Shown one piece after another: positions 19,778 to 27,768 of a stretch of 64,000 nt of DNA (position 1 is the first letter of the stretch; every line of letters starts with the position of its first letter). Position numbers and translations under genes: made by a program. The DNA comes from Pseudomonas paralactis (GTDB taxonomy: Bacteria > Pseudomonadota > Gammaproteobacteria > Pseudomonadales > Pseudomonadaceae), in assembly GCF_001439735.1 (NCBI RefSeq), contig NZ_JYLN01000002.1:248001-312000 (forward strand), written 5' to 3'. The notes under the pieces are model-generated. The model saw nothing but the letters and a program-made list of their open reading frames with translations, was not told where the DNA came from and searched no databases.

Positions 19778-19796
19778 ACTTCTTATTTCACTCAAC

Positions 19797-19889
19797 AAGT
19801 CAACGGTAACCTCGGCAGTCAACAGCACAATCGACCTGCCGATTCGAATGAGTTCGAAGACGGCTGCCGATGGGCGGTCAGAATCATAA
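19797..19889 (+). pseudogene. Fossil fragment of a second S-type pyocin gene
   Basis: These 93 bases align without gaps to 18667-18759 inside the intact bacteriocin gene. They read in frame as ...NSTIDLPIRMSSKTAADGRS and then a stop, against GTIDLPVRMSSKTAEDGRSE in the intact protein. No start, no rest of the gene and no DNase domain remain. It is a relic of another pyocin S domain, placed just before immunity gene 2. Confidence 0.8.
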
Positions 19890-19955
19890 TGCTGAAAATC
19901 TACACCTACTAACCCCTAAACGTCACATGGAACTTCACAATAAAGGAGCCGAACA

Positions 19956-20222
19956 ATGAAACTCAAACAAAGCTTTTCCGAGTATACAAAAGATGAGTTC
20001 CTACTACTCATGCAAGAAATACTCAAGGAAAACACCGCTCCAACCGATGAGCGACTAGATGAGCTTTTACAACACTTCGAGTTAATCACTGAACACCCGG
20101 CAGGAACAGATCTTATTTATTACGCCGCATCTGACGCAGAAAGTACAATTGAAGCTATAACTGAAAAAATTGAAACCTGGCGCGCCACCAATAACAAGCC
20201 TGGATTTAAGGTTGAACCATAA
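19956..20222 (+). CDS. DNase immunity protein 2 (no partner toxin)
   Basis: 88 aa with a strong AAGGAG ribosome site at 7 bases. Im-family features: SEYTKDEFLLLMQEIL, EHPAGTDLIYYAA and WRATNNKPGFKVEP. Its specificity-region residues (NTAPTDERLDELLQHFELI) differ from immunity proteins 1 and 3, so it should protect against a different DNase bacteriocin. No toxin gene remains next to it, only the fossil at 19797. It is the most divergent of the three. Confidence 0.9.
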   Translation: MKLKQSFSEYTKDEFLLLMQEILKENTAPTDERLDELLQHFELITEHPAGTDLIYYAASDAESTIEAITEKIETWRATNNKPGFKVEP

Positions 20223-20363
20223 TAAATACGGCCATTAAACTGATATTAAGAGCGGCGTTTTTACTCAACGCGCCTAAGTTTTTTACTAAACCATGAAAAA
20301 CTCTGAAGTTTAAATATGTGAGGGGCCACCCTCCCACATTTGAATTGGTATACAGCCCTCAGA
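20223..20363. other. Spacer between immunity gene 2 and the wspR fragment
   Basis: AT-rich, without an ORF. Its right end (about 20320-20363) has a degenerate REP-like sequence and resembles the DNA just downstream of intact wspR (about 20917-20961), so the duplicated block starts here. With the fragment and lead-in to immunity gene 3 the gene-free stretch is 341 bases. Confidence 0.5.
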
Positions 20364-20517
20364 TCATTCGATACCAACCTGATTACGCCCATTATGCTTG
20401 GCCGTGTACAGTCCCTCGTCCGCCGCCATGATCAATTGCCGGCAGTCCGTACCCTGGACCAGCGTCAACGTCGACAGCCCAATACTGATGGTCAGGCTGG
20501 CACCTTCAGCCGGGGCT
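20364..20517 (-). pseudogene. Duplicated 3' end of wspR
   Basis: A 154-base block aligns without gaps to the last codons of intact wspR (offset 598 bases), with about 7 mismatches in the 147 bases compared closely. Read on the minus strand it keeps the frame and ends in NGRNQVGIE plus stop. Only two residue changes were found (P to L and K to E); the other differences are synonymous. Homology stops abruptly at 20517. It looks like the tail of a diverged but functional wspR allele from another strain. Confidence 0.88.
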
Positions 20518-20563
20518 GATGCTCCAAAACTTAACAAGCGTATTCACGGCAAAGGTAATTAAG

Positions 20564-20818
20564 ATGAAAATATCAATTTCCGAGTACACAGAAAGCGAGT
20601 TTTTAAGCTTTGTAATCTCTCTTTGTGACAGCAGCGTTCGCACCGAAGAAGAAGACATTGAAATGGTTTTCGAGTTTGAACGCCTGACGGAGCACCCGGA
20701 CGGAGCAGATCTAATCTACTACCCAAGAGATGACAGAGAGGACAGCCCAGAAGGCATTGTAAAAGAGGTCAAAGAGTGGCGGGCGAATAATGGCAAGTCT
20801 GGATTCAGAATAGAATAA
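20564..20818 (+). CDS. DNase immunity protein 3 (no partner toxin)
   Basis: 84 aa from the ATG at 20564 (AAAGG 8 bases upstream). It is the copy closest to textbook Im9: KISISEYTESEFLSFVISLC, EHPDGADLIYYPRDD and VKEWRANNGKSGFRIE. Its last codons and 3' flank, including the terminator, are homologous to those of immunity gene 1, while the specificity region differs. It is wedged between the duplicated wspR end and intact wspR and has no toxin gene beside it. Confidence 0.92.
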   Translation: MKISISEYTESEFLSFVISLCDSSVRTEEEDIEMVFEFERLTEHPDGADLIYYPRDDREDSPEGIVKEVKEWRANNGKSGFRIE

Positions 20819-20832
20819 CGCCGCCCTGCCCC

Positions 20833-20859
20833 CTGCCATCGGCTCTACAACGATGGCAG
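20833..20859 (+). terminator. Hairpin after immunity gene 3
   Basis: CTGCCATCG / CGATGGCAG with a 9-base loop then ATTTCTTA; homologous to the hairpin at 19751. Confidence 0.7.
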
Positions 20860-20961
20860 ATTTCTTAGCTCAAAAACTTTCATATGTAATCAATTTGGAT
20901 GAGTACGAAACTCAGGAGTGCAAGGGGGAAGCCCCCCTCTCACATTAGAATTGGCCTCTAA

Positions 20962-21963
20962 TTACTCGATACCAACCTGATTACGCCCATTATGCTTGGC
21001 CGTGTACAAGCCCTTGTCCGCCGCCATGATCAACTGCCGGCAGTCCGTACCTTGGACCGGCGTCAATGTCGACAGCCCAATACTGATGGTCAGGCTGGCA
21101 CCTTCAGCCGGGGCTATGTGCGGGATTTTCAACGCCGCCACCGCCATGCGCAGTTTTTCTGCCACCAGGCGCGCACCGCCCGGCGAGGTGTTGGGCAGGA
21201 CCAGCGCAAACTCTTCACCACCATAGCGCGCCGGCAAGTCCGAAGGGCGACTGCTGGCATCGCGAATGGTGGCGGCGACTTTGCGCAAGGCTTCGTCGCC
21301 CTCGACGTGGCCGAAGCTGTCGTTGTAGGTCTTGAAGAAATCCACATCGATCATCAACAGCGACAGTTGGGTCTGGTCACGCATGGCGCGGCGCCATTCC
21401 AGCTCCAGGTATTCGTCGAAGTGGCGGCGGTTGGACAGCCCGGTCAGGCCGTCGGAGTTCATCAGGCGTTGTAGCACCAGGTTGGTATCGAGCAGCTGTT
21501 GCTGGCTGACGCGCAGTGCACGGTAGGCCGCGTCGCGCTGCAACAGGGTCATGTAGGAGCGCGAGTGATAGCGGATACGTGCCACCAGTTCGATGTTGTC
21601 CGGCAGTTTGACCAGGTAATCGTTGGCCCCGGCCGCAAAGGCCGCGCTCTTGATCAGCGGGTCTTCCTTGGTGGACAGCACGATGATCGGGATATTCGCG
21701 GTCGCCGGGTGATTGCGGTATTCACGCACCAGGGTCAGGCCATCAAGCCCGGGCATCACCAGGTCCTGCAGAATCACCGTCGGCTTGATGCGGATCGCCT
21801 GGGCAATCGCCTGGTGCGGGTCGGCGCAAAAGTGGAAGTCGATGTTTTCTTCATGGGCCAAGCCGCGCCGCACGGCTTCGCCGATCATGGCCTGATCGTC
21901 GACCAGCAGCACCATGGCGGCGTTCTCATCGGTCTTGAAGTCGTCGAGCTGTAAATCATTCAT
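20962..21963 (-). CDS. wspR: Response-regulator diguanylate cyclase WspR
   Basis: 333 aa, output of the Wsp system, making c-di-GMP from two GTP. The receiver domain (about 15-135) has the phospho-acceptor Asp67 in [10 protein letters not shown] and the DD pair in [11 protein letters not shown] helical linker follows, then the GGDEF domain with active motif GGEEF at about 248-252 and a product-inhibition I-site RPSD (about 239-242) exactly five residues before it, so both activity and feedback should be intact. It is last in the operon, 52 bases after wspF. Confidence 0.97.
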   Translation of the reverse strand: MNDLQLDDFKTDENAAMVLLVDDQAMIGEAVRRGLAHEENIDFHFCADPHQAIAQAIRIKPTVILQDLVMPGLDGLTLVREYRNHPATANIPIIVLSTKEDPLIKSAAFAAGANDYLVKLPDNIELVARIRYHSRSYMTLLQRDAAYRALRVSQQQLLDTNLVLQRLMNSDGLTGLSNRRHFDEYLELEWRRAMRDQTQLSLLMIDVDFFKTYNDSFGHVEGDEALRKVAATIRDASSRPSDLPARYGGEEFALVLPNTSPGGARLVAEKLRMAVAALKIPHIAPAEGASLTISIGLSTLTPVQGTDCRQLIMAADKGLYTAKHNGRNQVGIE

Positions 21964-22015
21964 GTGCAGTCACCTGAATTACTACCTGCAAGCCAGCACG
22001 GCGGGAGATTTTTGA

Positions 22016-23026
22016 TCATTTTGCAAAGACCTCCAGCAATCGGGGCGCAATTCTATCCAGTGGGCGAATTTCAACAGCAGCATCAATCGCCGCCGCCGCT
22101 TTGGGCATGCCGTACACCGCCGAGCTCTGCTGATCCTGGGCGATGGTCAAATATCCTTGTTCGCGCATTAACTTGAGGCCCTGGGCCCCGTCGCGTCCCA
22201 TGCCGGTCAGTAGTACGCCGACGGCGTCACCGTTCCAGTAACTGGCGACGCTTTCGAAAAATACGTCTATGGAGGGCCGGTAAATCTCGTTCACCGGCTC
22301 TGCGGTATAGGCTAGCGTGCCATTTTTCAACAAGCGAATATGGTGGTTGGTGCCAGCCAGCAATACTACCCCGGCCTGAGGCGGCTCGCCCTCACAAGCC
22401 AGGCGCACCGGCAAGCCTGAGGCGCTGCTCAGCCACTCGGCCATGCCAGCGGCAAACACCTGGTCCACATGCTGCACTAGCACGATGGCGGCAGGGAAAT
22501 CCCGGGGCAAACCCTTGAGCAGAACTTCCAGGGCCGCCGGCCCACCGGCCGAAGAACCAATCGCCACCAGCCGTTGACGCTTGCCGGTGACCCGCTGCGG
22601 CGGGGTTTCGGCACGCACCCGCGTGCCGCGCTGGCCGATCAGCCAGCCAATATTGAGGATCTTGCGCAACAGGGGCGCCGCCGCATCCTTGGGGTTGCCC
22701 ACGCCCAGTGCCGGGGTGTCCACCACATCCAGGGCGCCGTGGCCCATGGCTTCGAATACACGGCTGACGTTGGCCTGGCGGTCAACGGTGACGATCACGA
22801 TCGGGCATGGCGTGTCGGCCATGATCTGGCGGGTAGCTTCCACGCCGTCCATCACCGGCATGATCAAGTCCATCAGGATCAGGTCCGGGGTCAGCTCGGC
22901 GCAACGCTGCACCGCTTCCAGGCCATTGCTGGCTACCCACACCACCTCGTGGGCGGGCTCGTAACTCAAGGCACGGCGCAATGCCTCTACGGCCAGGGGC
23001 ATGTCATTGACGATCGCAATCCTCAT
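22016..23026 (-). CDS. wspF: Chemosensory methylesterase WspF (CheB-like)
   Basis: 336 aa. An N-terminal receiver (about 1-125) has Asp53 in LILMDLIMPVMDG. The C-terminal CheB methylesterase has the catalytic triad motifs GSSAGGPAAL (Ser), VQHVDQVF (His) and GMGRDGAQG (Asp). It removes methyl groups from WspA and so resets the pathway. Loss of WspF locks WspR on and gives wrinkly or small-colony biofilm variants in Pseudomonas. The frame is intact here. Its ATG overlaps the wspE stop by four bases. Confidence 0.97.
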   Translation of the reverse strand: MRIAIVNDMPLAVEALRRALSYEPAHEVVWVASNGLEAVQRCAELTPDLILMDLIMPVMDGVEATRQIMADTPCPIVIVTVDRQANVSRVFEAMGHGALDVVDTPALGVGNPKDAAAPLLRKILNIGWLIGQRGTRVRAETPPQRVTGKRQRLVAIGSSAGGPAALEVLLKGLPRDFPAAIVLVQHVDQVFAAGMAEWLSSASGLPVRLACEGEPPQAGVVLLAGTNHHIRLLKNGTLAYTAEPVNEIYRPSIDVFFESVASYWNGDAVGVLLTGMGRDGAQGLKLMREQGYLTIAQDQQSSAVYGMPKAAAAIDAAVEIRPLDRIAPRLLEVFAK

Positions 23027-25302
23027 GCCCGGGCGCCTCCAATCAGTTCAACCACGGCGTCGAGCAAGGCGTCGTCATGGAAACTGGCTTTGGCTAAATA
23101 ATAGTCGGCGCCCGCGTCGAGCCCACGGCGGCGGTCTTCTTCACGATCCTTGTAGGAAACCACCATCACCGGCAACGATTGCAGGCGACTGTCACGGCGC
23201 AAAAGTGTGACCAATTCAATACCGTCCATGCGAGGCATATCAATATCAGTGATAAGCAGGTCGAAGTCCTCGGAGCGCAATGCGTTCCAGCCATCCATGC
23301 CATCGACCGCAACAGCGACTTCATAACCGCGATTGAGTAATAGTTTGCGTTGCAGCTCGCGTACCGTCAGCGAGTCGTCCACCACCAGCACGCGCTTGCG
23401 CGGCGCTTCGGTGGCCTGCTGGCTGCGCCGGGCGATACGTTCCAGGCGGCCGGTGTTGAGCAATTTGTCCACCGAACGCAGCATGTCTTCGACATCGACA
23501 ATCAATACCACCGAGCCATCATCGAGCAAGGCCCCAGCAGAAATGTCCTGGACCTTGCCCAGGCGATCATCCAGCGGCAACACCACCAGGGTGCGCTCGC
23601 CGATAAAACGCTCTACGGCAATCCCGTACACGGCATCGCGCTCGCGGATCACCACCACTTTCAAGGTATCTGACGGGGTCTGCCCCGGCGGGCGCTGCAG
23701 CAACTGGCTGGCGGCAACCAGGCCAACATGCCGACCCTCATGCCAGAAGTGCTGGCGGCCTTCCAACTGCACGATGTCGTCGGGGGCCAGGTCGCACATG
23801 CGTTCGATATGCGCCAGGGGAAAGGCATAGGCTTCTTCGCCGACTGCCACCACCAGGCTGCGCACCACTGACAAGGTCAACGGCACTTCCAGATGGAAGC
23901 GACTACCCTGCCCCGCCGTCTGCTCCAGCACCACCGCGCCACGCAATTGGCGGACCATATGCTGCACCGCATCCAGGCCAACACCACGGCCGGACACCTC
24001 GGTGACCTTGTCGCGCAGACTGAACCCCGGCAGGAACAGGAAGGTCAGCAGCTCCTCTTCGCTCAGGCGCAGGGCCGTTTCCACCGGCGACAAATTCCGA
24101 TCGACAATGGTGCCGCGCAGGCGCTCCAGGTCGACACCGTTGCCGTCGTCGCTCAACTCCAGCACCAGCAACCCGGCCTGATGGGATGCGCGCAGGCGGA
24201 TCAGGCCTTCCGCCGGTTTGCCTGCCAGTACACGCTGCTCGGGCATTTCGATGCCGTGGTCGACGGCATTGCGCAGTAAATGCGTGAGCGGTGCTTCGAG
24301 CTTTTCCAATACGTCTCGATCGACCTGGGTTTTTTCGCCCTCGATTTCCAGGCGCACTTGCTTGCCCAGGCTGCGACCGAGGTCACGCACCATGCGCACC
24401 TGCCCTGCCAGTACGTCGGCAAACGGTCGCATGCGGCAGGCCAGCGCGGTGTCGTAGAGCACCTGGGCGCGCTGGCCGGCCTGCCAGGCGTACTCGTCCA
24501 GTTCGGCGTTTTTATCCGCCAGCAGCGTCTGGGCTTCGCTCAACAAGCGGCGCGTATCGGCCAGGGCTTCCTGAGTCTCAAGATTCAAATCCAGGTGCTT
24601 GAGGTGACCGTCCAGAGTGTCGAGGGCGCGCAGGCTGTTACTTTGAATGCGCTTGAGGCGTTGCATACTGGCCAGGTGAGGCTTGAGCCGCTGGGTTTCC
24701 ACCAGGGATTTGCTCGACAGGTCCAACAGGCTGTTCAAGCGCTCGGCGGTGACCCGCAGCACACGCTCGCCCCCCTCGGTCATGCGCTTGTTCTGGCGCG
24801 GCGGTTCACTGCTGACAGGCGGTACAAGTTCTGGCTCTTGCGGCAACACCTCAACGAACGGCGCCGGGGCAGGCTCGGGCTCAGGTTTTGGCGCAGGTAC
24901 GGCGGGGGGCTGTGCCGGGTCGAGCAAACGCTCCATCAACGCCACGTACGCCTGGATATCCACCGGCCCCACACTGTTGCCTGGCGTGGCGATACGCATC
25001 AGCAGGTCAGTGCCTTGCAGCAACGCATCGATATGTTCGGGTTGCAGGTACAGACGGCCTTCCTGGGCGCTGACCAGGCAATCCTCCATGACATGGGCCA
25101 CGCTGACCCCGGCATCCACCCCAACAATCCGCGCCGCGCCCTTGAGCGAATGTGCGGCACGCATACAGGCTTCGAGTTGATCCGCCTGGGTCGGGTTACG
25201 CTCCAGCGCCAGCAGGCCCGTGCTCAATACCTGGGTTTGCGCATCGGCCTCCAGGCTGAACAGCTCCAACAGTGAGGCATCACGCATCTGGTCGGGGGTC
25301 AT
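23023..25302 (-). CDS. wspE: Hybrid histidine kinase WspE (CheA-like with receiver)
   Basis: 759 aa. Hpt domain with His51 in ACMRAAHSLKGAARI; Pro/Glu-rich linker (about 145-180); kinase core with the N-box HLLRNAVDHGIE and G-box GRGVGLDAVQ; CheW-like domain; and a C-terminal receiver with phospho-acceptor near Asp686 in LLITDIDMPRMDG. It passes phosphate to WspR and WspF. All catalytic motifs are intact. It overlaps wspD and wspF by four bases each (ATGA). Confidence 0.97.
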   Translation of the reverse strand: MTPDQMRDASLLELFSLEADAQTQVLSTGLLALERNPTQADQLEACMRAAHSLKGAARIVGVDAGVSVAHVMEDCLVSAQEGRLYLQPEHIDALLQGTDLLMRIATPGNSVGPVDIQAYVALMERLLDPAQPPAVPAPKPEPEPAPAPFVEVLPQEPELVPPVSSEPPRQNKRMTEGGERVLRVTAERLNSLLDLSSKSLVETQRLKPHLASMQRLKRIQSNSLRALDTLDGHLKHLDLNLETQEALADTRRLLSEAQTLLADKNAELDEYAWQAGQRAQVLYDTALACRMRPFADVLAGQVRMVRDLGRSLGKQVRLEIEGEKTQVDRDVLEKLEAPLTHLLRNAVDHGIEMPEQRVLAGKPAEGLIRLRASHQAGLLVLELSDDGNGVDLERLRGTIVDRNLSPVETALRLSEEELLTFLFLPGFSLRDKVTEVSGRGVGLDAVQHMVRQLRGAVVLEQTAGQGSRFHLEVPLTLSVVRSLVVAVGEEAYAFPLAHIERMCDLAPDDIVQLEGRQHFWHEGRHVGLVAASQLLQRPPGQTPSDTLKVVVIRERDAVYGIAVERFIGERTLVVLPLDDRLGKVQDISAGALLDDGSVVLIVDVEDMLRSVDKLLNTGRLERIARRSQQATEAPRKRVLVVDDSLTVRELQRKLLLNRGYEVAVAVDGMDGWNALRSEDFDLLITDIDMPRMDGIELVTLLRRDSRLQSLPVMVVSYKDREEDRRRGLDAGADYYLAKASFHDDALLDAVVELIGGARA

Positions 25303-26000
25303 GCGAGGCTCCGGGTCACGGCGGACAACAATTGCGCTTCGTCCAACCAGCGCAGGCTGCGGCCTTTGAACTGCAACACACCTTGGGTATAGCGTGCGCT
25401 GGCCTGGGTACCGGAAGCCGACGCCGCGTTCAAGGTGCGCTCATCGATGGCGTGGATACCATCCACTTCATCCACCGGCACGACCACTGGGCCGTCCTGG
25501 GCGGCGATGATCAACATACGCGGCATGATGCGCCCGCCTGAGGGCGCGCTGCTGGTGCTGTCCAGGCCCAGCAATTCCACCAGCGACAGGCACGCCACCA
25601 GCGCGCCCCGCACGTTGGCAACCCCCAGAAGCGCACGGGAACGCTGGTGCGGCAAGGAGTGGATCGGTTGCAATGGCGCCACTTCCACCAGGCAGCGGGT
25701 GGCAATACCAAGCCATTCTTCACCGAGGCGGAACATCAACAGCGAACGGGTGACCACCTCGCTATCCGCTTCGGCGGCGGCCTGCGGGCGCTGATCATCC
25801 TGCTGCAGGGCATAGCGGTCGAGCAGGCGCGTAGCGGAGGCGGAATACACCGAGCAGTTGCGGCAATGGATGTGCTCGACCAGCAATGGGCAGGACCTGT
25901 CGCCATGAATGCCGATACGGTTCCAACAGTCGTCGATGGCTTGGGTATCGGTCAGCGTCAGGTCCAGGCCTGCGGTGTCGAGCGCGTCAGGGCTGTTCAT
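25299..26000 (-). CDS. wspD: CheW-like coupling protein WspD
   Basis: 233 aa. A CheW domain occupies about residues 85-230 (LLMFRLGEEWLGIATRCLVEV, HQRSRALLGVANVRGALV). The N-terminal part contains CRNCSVYSASATRLLDR, a Cys pair typical of WspD-type N-termini. It links the receptor WspA to the kinase WspE, probably in a different receptor context from WspB. ATGA overlaps on both sides. Confidence 0.93.
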   Translation of the reverse strand: MNSPDALDTAGLDLTLTDTQAIDDCWNRIGIHGDRSCPLLVEHIHCRNCSVYSASATRLLDRYALQQDDQRPQAAAEADSEVVTRSLLMFRLGEEWLGIATRCLVEVAPLQPIHSLPHQRSRALLGVANVRGALVACLSLVELLGLDSTSSAPSGGRIMPRMLIIAAQDGPVVVPVDEVDGIHAIDERTLNAASASGTQASARYTQGVLQFKGRSLRWLDEAQLLSAVTRSLA

Positions 26001-27259
26001 CGTTCGGACTCACTGTGTGCTCGCTCGCTACGGGCGGCGCGAGCCTGTAGCCGGCGCGCCCCCGCACTGTCGCCCTGAGACTCGAGTAACGCGGCCAGGT
26101 GCATCAAGGCCTGCGCATGCTGCGGTTCCAGGTACAAGGCTTTTCGGTAGTACCCCTGGGCCTCCAGGGCGCTGCCGGCCACATCGCTGAGCAGACCCAA
26201 CCAGTAAAACACCTGGGCAACCGGCGGGTGGCTGCTTAAATAACGCTCACAGGCGGCCCGGGCTTCGGCACTTTTGCCTTCATTGGCCAGGGTGGCGATC
26301 TGACCGAGCAAATCCGCCGCGTCGCTGTGGGGCACCTTGACCGGCGCCACTTGAGTGCTGACCGTACTGACCGTGCTGAACGGACGCGGCTTGCGGGGTA
26401 TCGGTGCCGTGCTGCGCTGCGGTATTGGCGCCGGCGTCGGCACGAACACCGGCGCCGCCTGCTCAACGTGCCGACTGAAGGCAAAGGATTGCGGCACGCC
26501 AATCGAACGCATGCCATGACGCCCCAGCAGGCTGCCCTCGGCCGGGCCGATAAACAGCACACCGTCTACGTGCGTCAGCTCCTTGAGTACATCGAAAACT
26601 TGCTTCTGGGTTGGCTGGTCAAAGTAGATCAACAGGTTGCGGCAGAACACAAAATCGTAGGTTGGCTCGTTGGCCAGCAGTGTCGGGTCCAGCAAGTTGC
26701 CCACTTGCAGGCGCACTTGCTCGCGCACGCGGTCGGCGATGCGGTAACCGCCGGTCTCTTCAATGAAGTGGCGGTCGCGAAACTCAAGATCGGCACCGCG
26801 AAACGAGTTCTTGCCGTACACGCCGCGCCGGGCGCGTTCCACCGACAGCGGGCTGACGTCCATCCCCTGCACCTTGAACTGATGAGGCGCCAGGCCTGCA
26901 TCCAACAAGGCCATGGCAATCGAATAGGGCTCTTCACCCGTCGAACACGGCAGGCTGAGAATGCGCAGCGCGCGCATCTGCTTGATCTCGGCCAGGCGCA
27001 GTTGGGCCAGGCGGGCCAAGGTTGCGAAGGACTCGGGGTAGCGAAAAAACCAGGTCTCGGGAACGATCACCGCTTCGATCAGCGCCTGCTGCTCGTCGTG
27101 GGAATGTTGCAACAGCTGCCAGTAATCCTGCGTCGACTGCGCCTGGGAGGACTGGCAGCGCTGGCGCACCGCACGCTCGATGATCGCCTCGCCCACCGAG
27201 GCAACGTCCAGGCCGATACGTTCTTTCAAGAACGCCGAAAAACGCGGGTCACTGCTCAT
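25997..27259 (-). CDS. wspC: Chemoreceptor methyltransferase WspC (CheR with TPR)
   Basis: 420 aa. The CheR SAM-dependent methyltransferase occupies about residues 1-270, with VPETWFFRYPESF, LSLPCSTGEEPYSIAMAL and FVFCRNLLIYFD, all family hallmarks. A Pro-rich linker (about 275-315) is followed by a C-terminal TPR-like region (QVFYWLGLLSDVAGSALEAQ, then LYLEPQHAQALMHLAAL). It methylates WspA glutamates against WspF. ATGA overlaps both neighbours. Confidence 0.96.
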   Translation of the reverse strand: MSSDPRFSAFLKERIGLDVASVGEAIIERAVRQRCQSSQAQSTQDYWQLLQHSHDEQQALIEAVIVPETWFFRYPESFATLARLAQLRLAEIKQMRALRILSLPCSTGEEPYSIAMALLDAGLAPHQFKVQGMDVSPLSVERARRGVYGKNSFRGADLEFRDRHFIEETGGYRIADRVREQVRLQVGNLLDPTLLANEPTYDFVFCRNLLIYFDQPTQKQVFDVLKELTHVDGVLFIGPAEGSLLGRHGMRSIGVPQSFAFSRHVEQAAPVFVPTPAPIPQRSTAPIPRKPRPFSTVSTVSTQVAPVKVPHSDAADLLGQIATLANEGKSAEARAACERYLSSHPPVAQVFYWLGLLSDVAGSALEAQGYYRKALYLEPQHAQALMHLAALLESQGDSAGARRLQARAARSERAHSESER

Positions 27260-27768
27260 AGGCTCAACTCGGCGGAAAACAGCAAGGCACGTACTTCAGC
27301 GGTCAGCAACTGGGCAACACCAATCCATTGCATCAAGCCCTGGGCATCCTCGCGTACCGGCCCCAGGTAGGGGGCCTGCTGGTTGTCCACGCCATAAGGT
27401 TGGAACTCGGCGGGGTCGCAACGCAGGGTGTCGGTGGCCTGCTCCAGGATCAGCCCCAGCCAACGCGCTTCACTCCAGGGCTGCGGCTGGTAGTTGACCA
27501 ACACCAGCCGCGTGCTGGTGCGGGCCTGGGCCGAGGTGCCGAACGTCAGGGCACTCACATCGATTACCGGCACCAGTGCGCCGCGATGGGCGAAGATACC
27601 CGCCACCCACAGGGGCGCATGGGCGATGGGTTTGAGCGGCAGGCGCGGCAACACCTCCGCCACTTCGGTGGCCTTGAGAGCAAAGCGTTCGGTGCCGATG
27701 CAGAACACCAGGAACAATGCTTTTTTCGCTGCCGGGACGGCGACGCGTTTAGCCGCGAGGTCGCTCAT
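27256..27768 (-). CDS. wspB: CheW-like coupling protein WspB
   Basis: 170 aa, a single CheW domain with the two beta-barrel halves: FLVFCIGTERFALKATEVAEV and APLWVAGIFAHRGALVPVIDV. It bridges WspA and WspE. Its ATG shares one base with the wspA stop (TGATG). Confidence 0.95.
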   Translation of the reverse strand: MSDLAAKRVAVPAAKKALFLVFCIGTERFALKATEVAEVLPRLPLKPIAHAPLWVAGIFAHRGALVPVIDVSALTFGTSAQARTSTRLVLVNYQPQPWSEARWLGLILEQATDTLRCDPAEFQPYGVDNQQAPYLGPVREDAQGLMQWIGVAQLLTAEVRALLFSAELSL

